Of a stretch of 7,337 nt of DNA, positions 1 through 5,217 are shown piece after piece. Each line of letters starts with the position of its first letter. Positions within the stretch are counted from its first letter, which is position 1. The notes below the pieces were generated by a model, which worked only from the letters and a program-made list of their open reading frames with translations, searched no databases and had not been told where the DNA came from. Both the position numbers and the translations under genes were made by a program. Location of the stretch: the NCBI GenBank assembly GCA_017964745.1, contig JAGCRJ010000068.1:1-7337 (forward strand), written 5' to 3'. Source of the stretch: Lachnospiraceae bacterium (lineage in GTDB: Bacteria; Bacillota; Clostridia; Lachnospirales; Lachnospiraceae).

Positions 1-918
1 AATAACTGGAAGCAGGCTCTTTTACCCAAAGGCGCAAAGGCTGTTCCCAATGCGAACGGCACAGCTCCCGGAATAATTCTGGAGACGAAAAACTGCACCT
101 ACATACTGCTCCCCGGACCTCCCTTCGAGCTCGAGCCGATGTTCGAAAAGCAGATCATGCCATATCTTGCATCGCTTCAGAGCGGTGTTCTGTATTCGAA
201 GACCGTCAAGATCGTAGGTGTCGGAGAGAGCAGAGCCGAGACCATGATCATGGACATGATCGATGCGCAGACCAATCCCACCATCGCAACCTATGCGAAA
301 ACGGGCGAGGTCCACATAAGGGTCACTTCCTACGCTTCCGACAAAAAGGAGGCTGCAAAGCTCGTAAAGCCCGTTGAAAAGGAATTAAAGAAACGCTTCG
401 GAAGCAGTATCTATACGACCGATGAAAAGGTCACTCTCGAAAGAGCGGTGATGGATCTTCTCATTTCCGGTTCAATGACTCTGTCCACTGTAGAAAGCTG
501 CACGGGCGGCCTTATTAGCTCACGCATTGTAAGCGAAAGCGGAGCTTCCGAGATCCTTAAATGCGGTTTTGTCACATATTCCAACGAGTCCAAGAGTAAG
601 CTCGTCGGAGTTAAAAAGAGCACGCTCGATAAATACGGTGCGGTCTCGGAGCAGACTGCTTCCGAGATGGCAAAGGGCGGAGCGAAAGCATCGGGCAGCG
701 ATGTCTGCATTTCGGTTACCGGTATCGCAGGCCCTGACGGCGGAACGAAGGAAAAGCCCGTGGGACTCGTTTACATCGGATGCTGTGTTAAGGGAAAGGT
801 GACGGTAAAGGAATTCCGTTTCTCCGGAAACCGTAACAAGATCCGCAATCTTTCCGCCACAAATGCGCTCATCCTTGCAAGAGAGTGCATTCTCGAATAT
901 ATAAAAGAGATCGGATAA
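1..918 (+). CDS. cinA: CinA family protein (NMN amidohydrolase / ADP-ribose pyrophosphatase type), 5'-truncated by the window edge
   Basis: Reading frame 1 is open from the first base to the TAA at 916-918, giving 305 visible residues; CinA proteins usually have just over 400, so roughly the first 110 are outside the window. Visible residues 17-24 (NANGTAPG) and 36-41 (LLPGPP) are the end of the molybdopterin-binding-like (COG1058) domain. Residues about 150-305 are the C-terminal CinA/PncC domain, with ESCTGG at 165-170 (the conserved Ser region of the amidohydrolase), GAVS near 213-216 and TGIAGPDGG at 240-248. In characterised relatives the C-terminal domain deamidates nicotinamide mononucleotide and the N-terminal domain cleaves ADP-ribose, a pyridine-nucleotide salvage role in the cytoplasm. 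Streptococcal CinA binds RecA and is competence-induced, but nothing here shows competence control. recA follows after a 243-base gap and has its own promoter. The ATG at 139 is internal, not the start. Confidence 0.95.
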   Translation, partial: NNWKQALLPKGAKAVPNANGTAPGIILETKNCTYILLPGPPFELEPMFEKQIMPYLASLQSGVLYSKTVKIVGVGESRAETMIMDMIDAQTNPTIATYAKTGEVHIRVTSYASDKKEAAKLVKPVEKELKKRFGSSIYTTDEKVTLERAVMDLLISGSMTLSTVESCTGGLISSRIVSESGASEILKCGFVTYSNESKSKLVGVKKSTLDKYGAVSEQTASEMAKGGAKASGSDVCISVTGIAGPDGGTKEKPVGLVYIGCCVKGKVTVKEFRFSGNRNKIRNLSATNALILARECILEYIKEIG

Positions 919-945
919 GTCCGGTCTTAAGATAGATTTTCTTAA

Positions 946-964
946 TGCCGCCTGCGGCAATTTT
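946..964 (+). terminator. Candidate weak terminator of cinA
   Basis: TGCCG (946-950) and CGGCA (955-959) form a 5-bp GC-rich stem around a four-base loop, followed by ATTTTC. The T tract is only four bases, so termination may be partial. An AT-rich inverted repeat TTAAGA/TCTTAA (927-932 and 940-945) lies directly upstream and could add to the structure. It sits 28 bases after the cinA stop, the expected place. Confidence 0.4.
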
Positions 965-991
965 CAAAACGGGAAGTTCTTTTCTCATCGC

Positions 992-1018
992 GGTTTTTGG
1001 CTGACCTGCCGCAAAACC
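992..1018. other. Imperfect stem-loop in the cinA-recA gap
   Basis: GGTTTT (992-997) can pair with AAAACC (1013-1018), and inside it GGC (999-1001) with GCC (1008-1010) around TGACCT. There are small internal bulges. No T tract follows, so it is not an evident terminator. The gap from 919 to 1083 otherwise contains no ORF with a plausible start and ribosome binding site; only hairpins are seen. Confidence 0.3.
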
Positions 1019-1040
1019 AGGGTCTCCGCCGCATTCACGG

Positions 1041-1060
1041 GTGTCCGTTTTTTTGGACAC
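1041..1060. repeat. Palindrome with T-rich loop, REP-like
   Basis: GTGTCC (1041-1046) and GGACAC (1055-1060) are perfect inverted arms around an eight-base loop of G and seven T. The T run lies inside the loop rather than after the stem, so it is not a normal intrinsic terminator on either strand. Arms of the GTGTCC/GGACAC kind occur in REP-like intergenic palindromes of many bacteria, from general recollection; membership here is inference. It ends 23 bases before the recA -35 box. Confidence 0.4.
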
Positions 1061-1083
1061 ATATCATGTTATTATTTTTTTGG

Positions 1084-1112
1084 TTGACAAGGCAGAACGG
1101 ATGTTCTATTAT
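1084..1112 (+). promoter_or_regulatory. recA promoter (housekeeping sigma factor)
   Basis: TTGACA at 1084-1089 is a perfect -35 box; TATTAT at 1107-1112 is a five-of-six -10 box; the spacer is exactly 17 bases. A T/A-rich stretch (1066-1081) lies just upstream and may act as an UP element. The expected start is near 1119, giving a leader of about 43 bases. Two LexA boxes overlap this promoter, so it should be strong but SOS-repressed. Confidence 0.88.
1094..1107. promoter_or_regulatory. LexA (SOS) box 1, in the recA promoter spacer
   Basis: AGAACGGATGTTCT is a symmetric GAAC-N4-GTTC site whose centre, GGAT, also fits the RNRY of the Bacillus subtilis LexA/DinR consensus (CGAACRNRYGTTYC). It lies between -35 and -10 and its last base is the first base of the -10 box, so bound LexA would block RNA polymerase. 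Confidence 0.85.
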
Positions 1113-1117
1113 TTATA

Positions 1118-1131
1118 CGAACATTTGTTCC
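1118..1131. promoter_or_regulatory. LexA (SOS) box 2, over the recA transcription start
   Basis: CGAACATTTGTTCC matches the Gram-positive LexA consensus except for one central base (T where R is expected). Its centre is 24 bp from that of box 1, and it covers the predicted transcription start near 1119. Both half-sites (GAAC and GTTC) are intact. Confidence 0.85.
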
Positions 1132-1161
1132 AGTACGTTTTTTAACGTGGAAAGGAATTTC

Positions 1162-2241
1162 ATGGAAAACAATAATGTAAACACTGAAAAGAAAAAGGCC
1201 CTTGAAGCGGCTCTCGGACAGATCGAAAAGCAGTACGGAAAGGGAGCCGTCATGAGACTGGGAGATCCCGGCGCACAGATGAAGGTTGAGACCATCCCCA
1301 CCGGTTCCATCAGCCTTGACCTTGCACTCGGACAGGGCGGAATCCCCAAGGGCAGGATCGTTGAGATATACGGACCCGAATCCAGCGGTAAGACAACCGT
1401 TACCCTGCATATGATCGCAGAGGTCCAGAAGCGCGGCGGTATCGCAGGCTTCATCGATGCGGAGCACGCACTCGATCCCGTTTATGCGAAGAACATCGGT
1501 GTTGATATAGATAACCTTTACATCTCACAGCCCGACAGCGGCGAACAGGCTCTCGAGATCGCAGAGACCATGGTACGCTCCGGCGCCATCGATATAGTGG
1601 TTGTAGACTCGGTTGCCGCACTTGTTCCCAAGGCTGAGATCGAAGGCGATATGGGCGATGCCCACATGGGACTTCAGGCAAGACTTATGAGCCAGGCACT
1701 CCGTAAGCTCACCGCAGTCATCAGCAAGTCCAACTGTGTAGTCATCTTCATCAACCAGCTCCGTGAAAAGCTCGGCGTAATGTTCGGAAATCCCGAGACC
1801 ACGACCGGCGGACGCGCTCTTAAGTTCTATTCATCCGTAAGACTCGATGTACGCCGTATAGAATCCATCAAGCAGGGCGGAGAGGTCATCGGTAACAGGA
1901 CAAGGGTCAAGGTAGTCAAGAACAAGGTTGCTCCTCCTTTCAAAGAGGCAGAGTTCGATATCATGTTCGGCAAGGGAATCTCGATGATCGGAGATATCCT
2001 CGATGTTGCTACCAACGCCGACATCATCGTTAAATCCGGTGCGTGGTTCGCATACAAGGGCGAGAAGATCGGACAGGGAAGAGAGAATGCGAAGCAGTAT
2101 CTCGAGGATAACCCGGCCGTACTTGCGGAGATCGATAAGGCTGTAAGGGAGCATTATGCTCTCGACGCAGCAGGAGAGAAGGCTCCCGCTAAAGCTGATG
2201 ACGAAGCTTCCGCAAAGTCCGCCAAAGCTGCCAAGGCATAA
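1162..2241 (+). CDS. recA: Recombinase RecA
   Basis: 359-residue DNA-dependent ATPase that forms filaments on single-stranded DNA, performs homologous pairing and strand exchange, and stimulates LexA self-cleavage. Seen: Walker A GPESSGKTT at 71-79; FIDAEHALDP at 98-107 with Glu101, equivalent to the catalytic Glu96 of E. coli; Walker B-type hydrophobic run IDIVVVDS at 143-150; L1 loop region EIEGDMGDAHMGLQAR at 159-174; L2 region around GNPETTTGGRAL at 209-220; interface segment KVVKNKVAPPFK at 250-261. The ATG at 1162 is chosen because it follows GAAAGGA (1150-1156) at a good distance, yields the typical MENNN... N-terminus and full family length, and lies downstream of the promoter; an in-frame TTG at 997 lies upstream of the promoter and is rejected. 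The final ~20 residues are rich in Ala and Lys with only a few acids. Two LexA boxes control it; recX begins 15 bases after its stop. Confidence 0.99.
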   Translation: MENNNVNTEKKKALEAALGQIEKQYGKGAVMRLGDPGAQMKVETIPTGSISLDLALGQGGIPKGRIVEIYGPESSGKTTVTLHMIAEVQKRGGIAGFIDAEHALDPVYAKNIGVDIDNLYISQPDSGEQALEIAETMVRSGAIDIVVVDSVAALVPKAEIEGDMGDAHMGLQARLMSQALRKLTAVISKSNCVVIFINQLREKLGVMFGNPETTTGGRALKFYSSVRLDVRRIESIKQGGEVIGNRTRVKVVKNKVAPPFKEAEFDIMFGKGISMIGDILDVATNADIIVKSGAWFAYKGEKIGQGRENAKQYLEDNPAVLAEIDKAVREHYALDAAGEKAPAKADDEASAKSAKAAKA

Positions 2242-2256
2242 AGAGGAACTTCGCCG

Positions 2257-2886
2257 ATGATCGTTACCAAGGTCACCAAACTCGGTAAAGCAAGATACCT
2301 CATAAAGCTCGATAACGGGATCTCGTTTCCGCTTTATCAGGCGGAGATGAATAAATTCGATACTAAGGAGGGGAGTGATCTCTCCGATGGGGCATTAGAT
2401 GAGATTATGACCCGGATCCTGCCCTCCAGATGTATAAAAAGAGCGATGAACCTTCTGCAGAAGAAATCCTATGCGGAGGGCGAACTGAGGACCAAGCTTA
2501 CGGACGGCGGATATCCTGAGGACACCGTCGAAAAGGCAGTCGAATATGTCAGGTCATTCGGATATATCGACGATGTCAGATATGCAGCAGACTATATCAG
2601 ATATCATTCCTCGCAGGGACGCGGTAAAAACAGGATCAGAATGGAACTTCGCGCCAAGGGCATATCGGATGAATCCTTTGATAAGGCCTGGGGCGAAATG
2701 GAGGAAGTCGGTCTTATCGCTGACACCGGTGCCCAGATAGCAAGGCTTCTTGAGAAGAAGCATTTTTCTCCCGATATGGACAGAAGCGACAAGGATAAGA
2801 TCGCTGCTTTTATCCTGAGAAGGGGCTTCTCATCCGAGGATATATTCAAATGTATGAGATCCTATCAGGAAGATAATGTGATATGA
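2257..2886 (+). CDS. recX: Regulatory protein RecX
   Basis: 209 residues, in the usual range for Firmicutes RecX. RecX binds RecA filaments and modulates or limits their activity. The N-terminal ~55 residues (beta-rich, with KARYLIKLDNG at 10-20) precede three-helix repeats typical of the family: first repeat about 57-118, including CIKRAMNLLQKKSYAEGELRTKL style helices and FGYIDDVRYA at 101-110; second about 119-150 (GRGKNRIRMELRAKGI at 121-136); third about 158-205 (IAAFILRRGFSSEDI at 182-196). The ATG at 2257 follows AGAGGA (2242-2247) by nine bases. The 15-base gap after recA with no promoter indicates co-transcription and thus SOS induction together with its target. A strong terminator follows directly. 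Confidence 0.93.
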   Translation: MIVTKVTKLGKARYLIKLDNGISFPLYQAEMNKFDTKEGSDLSDGALDEIMTRILPSRCIKRAMNLLQKKSYAEGELRTKLTDGGYPEDTVEKAVEYVRSFGYIDDVRYAADYIRYHSSQGRGKNRIRMELRAKGISDESFDKAWGEMEEVGLIADTGAQIARLLEKKHFSPDMDRSDKDKIAAFILRRGFSSEDIFKCMRSYQEDNVI

Positions 2887-2891
2887 GTTTT

Positions 2892-2927
2892 AATGTGCCA
2901 CGGTCTTTTGGCTGTGGCATATTTTTA
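2892..2927 (+). terminator. Strong intrinsic terminator of recA-recX
   Basis: TGCCACGGTC (2896-2905) pairs with GGCTGTGGCA (2910-2919) around a TTTT loop, a 10-bp stem with two G-U pairs that can be extended outward by AATG/TATT to 14 bp. A T tract (2922-2926) follows. It lies six bases after the recX stop. Confidence 0.9.
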
Positions 2928-2936
2928 TGCTATAAT
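2908..2936 (+). promoter_or_regulatory. Putative promoter of the glycosyltransferase pair, overlapping the terminator
   Basis: TATAAT at 2931-2936 is a perfect -10 box preceded by TGC, giving an extended -10 (TGNTATAAT from 2928). Seventeen bases upstream, TTGGCT at 2908-2913 matches four of six -35 positions and lies in the loop and 3' arm of the recX terminator. The predicted start is near 2943, leaving a leader of about 38 bases before the ATG at 2981. Confidence 0.7.
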
Positions 2937-2980
2937 TTTCAGAGTTTTATAAATGATCACGGCGACAGAAATACGGTAAC

Positions 2981-4078
2981 ATGGCTGAAATCAAACACAA
3001 TAAAAGAATATATGTGTGTCATACCTTTTATCATGTTTTCATAACCTGTTTAAAGGAACTGAATCTTCCGAAGGAAGAATATGGTAATGCGACTCTTGTC
3101 CTCAGTAAGATGTCCAATGATTTCGGCACTCTGAAGGAGAGGATTGAAAAGTGCGGTCTTTTTGAAAGCGTCGTTGAATTTGATGAAAAACGCGATACTG
3201 ATTTTCCCGAACTTGCCAAATACCGTACCGATAAGGGGAATATTGCCGTCAACATGTTAAACAGGGTGATCTTCACGAAGAAATTCGCCAAGCTTGAGGC
3301 TCCCTTTGTTCCCGTCGATTTCAGACAATACGACGACATCTATGTTTTCTGTGATGCTGATCCGATAGGTCTTTACCTCAATCAGAACTGCATAAAATAT
3401 CATGCGGTCGAGGACGGACTCAATTATCTCAAGAAATATGTTCTTGCCAAATATACAAACCGCGGTCATTTCGGTATAAAGAAATTCTTTTCGATGAATC
3501 TTAATCTCATATTTATGAGCGACGGATACAGCAAGTACTGTATGGATATGGAGGTCAATGACATATCCTGCATTGACGATGATTTTTACAAGTATGTCGA
3601 GGTGCCGAGAAAGGAACTGATGGAATCCTTGGATGCGGATGCGAGAAAGACTATAATCTCCGTATTCGTTGAGGATTTCTCATCACTTGAATCCTTTATT
3701 TCAAAAAATGACAAAAATGGAATTTTGATCCTTACCGAGCCTTTATGCGAGCTGGATGTCAGGGAGAAGATCTTCCGCGACCTTACGGATACTTACGGCA
3801 AGGAAGGAACAATTTTCATCAAGCCCCATCCAAGGGATCTGCTTGATTACAACCGGCTTTTCAGTGAGTACTGGATATTCGATAAGACTATCCCGATGGA
3901 AGTGCTCGAGATGTTTGATGATATACACTTCAAGAAAGTTGTCAGCGTCTATACACCCTTAGATCTTATGAAGTTTGCCGATGAGAAGATAACTCTCGGA
4001 AATGATTTCATGGATAAGTACGAGGATCCGTCCGTACACAGGAAAGCAGAAGCAATAAAGGAAGCGTTTAAAAACTGA
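2981..4078 (+). CDS. Putative GT-B glycosyltransferase, sialyltransferase/polysialyltransferase-like (GT52-like)
   Basis: 365 residues, no signal peptide or obvious membrane segment, so probably cytoplasmic or membrane-associated. The N-terminus RIYVCHTFYHVFITCLKEL (9-27) resembles the opening beta-strand/helix of GT52-type and related enzymes. Visible motifs are YDDIYVF at 117-123, HAVEDG at 141-146, IFIKPHPRD at 278-286 and VVSVYTP at 320-326. An acidic-Asp-Gly motif, a later His-Pro and a Ser/Thr motif near the C-terminus occur in this order in bacterial polysialyltransferases and GT52 sialyltransferases, where they serve acid/base catalysis and CMP-sugar binding; applying this here is inference. 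Donor and acceptor are unknown, and no CMP-sialate synthesis gene is in the window. The ATG at 2981 has no clear Shine-Dalgarno, suggesting weak translation; no better in-frame start is seen. It is more AT-rich than recA in hand-counted segments. The GT2 gene follows after 12 bases in the same transcript. Confidence 0.7.
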   Translation: MAEIKHNKRIYVCHTFYHVFITCLKELNLPKEEYGNATLVLSKMSNDFGTLKERIEKCGLFESVVEFDEKRDTDFPELAKYRTDKGNIAVNMLNRVIFTKKFAKLEAPFVPVDFRQYDDIYVFCDADPIGLYLNQNCIKYHAVEDGLNYLKKYVLAKYTNRGHFGIKKFFSMNLNLIFMSDGYSKYCMDMEVNDISCIDDDFYKYVEVPRKELMESLDADARKTIISVFVEDFSSLESFISKNDKNGILILTEPLCELDVREKIFRDLTDTYGKEGTIFIKPHPRDLLDYNRLFSEYWIFDKTIPMEVLEMFDDIHFKKVVSVYTPLDLMKFADEKITLGNDFMDKYEDPSVHRKAEAIKEAFKN

Positions 4079-4090
4079 CCGGAGCATCTA

Positions 4091-5113
4091 ATGGACCTTT
4101 CGATCATAGTGCCTGTATATAATATGGCATCTGACGGAAAACTAAATTATTGCATCGATTCTCTTTTGAACCAGACCTTTAAGGGAGAGTACGAGATCAT
4201 AGCCGTCGATGACGCATCGACGGATGATTCGCTTGCGGTCCTGCGTGAGTATGAAAGCAAGTATCCCGGCAAGGTCAGGGCCATAGCTTCCGAGGTAAAC
4301 CGCCATCAGGGCGGTGCGAGAAACAAGGGGATCAGGGAAGCTGCGGGCGAGTGGATCAGCTTTATCGATTCGGACGACTGGGTTTCACCCGATTATTATG
4401 AGAAGCTTTTTAACCGTGCTCAGGAAACGGGTGCCGATGTGGTCGGCTGCTGTTATTCGATAGTCTCCGATCATACCTTTGAGGTCGGTGAGATCGTAAG
4501 GAATGAGTTTGATAAAGGAACCGGTGAATTTACCGATGAAAGACGCCGCGACTTTCTCAACAACATGTCCAGCATGGTCACGAAGATATATAAGGCTTCG
4601 CTTATAAGGGACAACGGTCTTTCTTTTCCCGAAGGGATATTCTACGAGGATAATGCCGCAGGTCCGATATGGGCAATGTACTATCAGAGGTTCGAGTATG
4701 TGGACGAGCCCCTGTATTACTATTACCAGCATGACACATCGACCGTCCACACCATCACGGAGAGAAGATGCTTCGACAGGATGGAAGCTGCGGAGTTCAT
4801 GCTCTCCGAGATGAAGAAGAGAGGCTTTCTTGATAAGTACCGCGAGGAGATAGAGAATATCTTCACGACGGTCTATTTCGTGAACACCCTCTTTTCATAT
4901 ATGAGAATGCCGCACGGCAGAAAGCTTGGCGTGGTACGCACGCTTAAAAAGCGTATGCTTGAGGAGTTCCCGGATTTCAGGAACAATAAATTCTACGGAC
5001 GCTTTATGGACGACGAACAGAAAAAGTACGTCGATATCCTTATGGCGAATTCTTTATCCTTCTATCTCAGGTACAGCCTGCTCTGGATGTACAGAGACCT
5101 TAAGAAAGCTTAA
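4091..5113 (+). CDS. Glycosyltransferase family 2 protein
   Basis: 340 residues. A GT-A catalytic domain fills about residues 1-220: LSIIVPVYN at 3-11, nucleotide-binding VDDASTDDS at 39-47, GGARNKG at 74-80, the DXD-type metal site FIDSDDW at 91-97, and an ED pair (Glu186-Asp187) in the FYEDN segment, the usual position of the catalytic base. The C-terminal ~120 residues are helical and aromatic-rich but contain no convincing membrane span. GT2 enzymes transfer a sugar from a nucleotide donor onto a lipid-linked or growing glycan; the specific donor cannot be told. The start is supported by GGAG at 4081-4084, six bases before the ATG. It lies 12 bases after the upstream glycosyltransferase, so both probably work on one surface glycan. 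Segment 4321-4380 has 33 of 60 G+C, more like recA than like its partner gene. Confidence 0.93.
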   Translation: MDLSIIVPVYNMASDGKLNYCIDSLLNQTFKGEYEIIAVDDASTDDSLAVLREYESKYPGKVRAIASEVNRHQGGARNKGIREAAGEWISFIDSDDWVSPDYYEKLFNRAQETGADVVGCCYSIVSDHTFEVGEIVRNEFDKGTGEFTDERRRDFLNNMSSMVTKIYKASLIRDNGLSFPEGIFYEDNAAGPIWAMYYQRFEYVDEPLYYYYQHDTSTVHTITERRCFDRMEAAEFMLSEMKKRGFLDKYREEIENIFTTVYFVNTLFSYMRMPHGRKLGVVRTLKKRMLEEFPDFRNNKFYGRFMDDEQKKYVDILMANSLSFYLRYSLLWMYRDLKKA

Positions 5114-5119
5114 AAAGGC

Positions 5120-5140
5120 TTAAGATTTTCTTAATATTTA
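5120..5140 (+). terminator. Weak AT-rich hairpin after the GT2 gene
   Basis: TTAAGA (5120-5125) and TCTTAA (5129-5134) form a 6-bp, mostly AU stem around TTT, followed by TATTTA. The low GC content argues against efficient termination, so some transcription may continue into rny. It lies only nine bases before the rny -35 box. Confidence 0.3.
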
Positions 5141-5142
5141 CC

Positions 5143-5171
5143 TTGACATTATTGTCAGAAATATCTAAACT
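5143..5171 (+). promoter_or_regulatory. rny promoter
   Basis: TTGACA at 5143-5148 is a perfect -35 box; seventeen bases later TAAACT (5166-5171) matches four of six -10 positions. The predicted start near 5178 gives a leader of about 40 bases. TGACA-TTAT-TGTCA (5144-5157), an inverted repeat, covers most of the -35 box and could be an operator. Confidence 0.7.
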
Positions 5172-5184
5172 GAATCTGTTGTAC

Positions 5185-5212
5185 TATGAAAATTTCATAA
5201 GGAGGTGCTCCT
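5185..5212 (+). promoter_or_regulatory. rny leader: two adjacent hairpins, the second containing the Shine-Dalgarno
   Basis: TATGAAA (5185-5191) and TTTCATA (5193-5199) are perfect inverted arms. Immediately after, AGGAG (5200-5204) can pair with CTCCT (5208-5212) around GTG, so five bases of the strong AAGGAGG ribosome binding site (5199-5205) lie in the 5' arm. The site stands 12 bases from the ATG, somewhat far; folding the hairpin would hide it. The pairing is seen in the sequence; a regulatory role is inference. Confidence 0.45.
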
Positions 5213-5217
5213 GCATT

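Noticed and set aside
139..918. cinA starting at the ATG at 139 as a short complete gene
   Set aside because: The frame is open from base 1 and the upstream residues carry conserved CinA motifs (NANGTAPG, LLPGPP), so the gene continues beyond the window edge.
520..960. Long antisense open frames opposite cinA, and similar ones opposite recA and rny
   Set aside because: They lie opposite well-identified genes, lack ribosome binding sites and recognisable motifs, and arise from codon bias of the real strand.
1135..1148. ACGTT-TTTT-AACGT hairpin in the recA leader
   Set aside because: Only five mostly weak pairs; it ends just before the ribosome binding site and could form by chance. Not strong enough to list as a regulatory feature.
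997..1161. N-terminal extension of RecA from a TTG at 997
   Set aside because: It would run through the recA promoter and both LexA boxes, has no ribosome binding site, and adds 55 residues absent from the family; the ATG at 1162 gives the standard protein.
2546..2740. Alternative-frame small ORF within recX
   Set aside because: It is wholly inside recX, has no ribosome binding site and shows no recognisable domain.
5143..5217. Start of RNase Y at the in-frame TTG at 5143
   Set aside because: That TTG is the first part of the TTGACA -35 box; the ATG at 5218 has the ribosome binding site and puts the membrane helix at the N-terminus.
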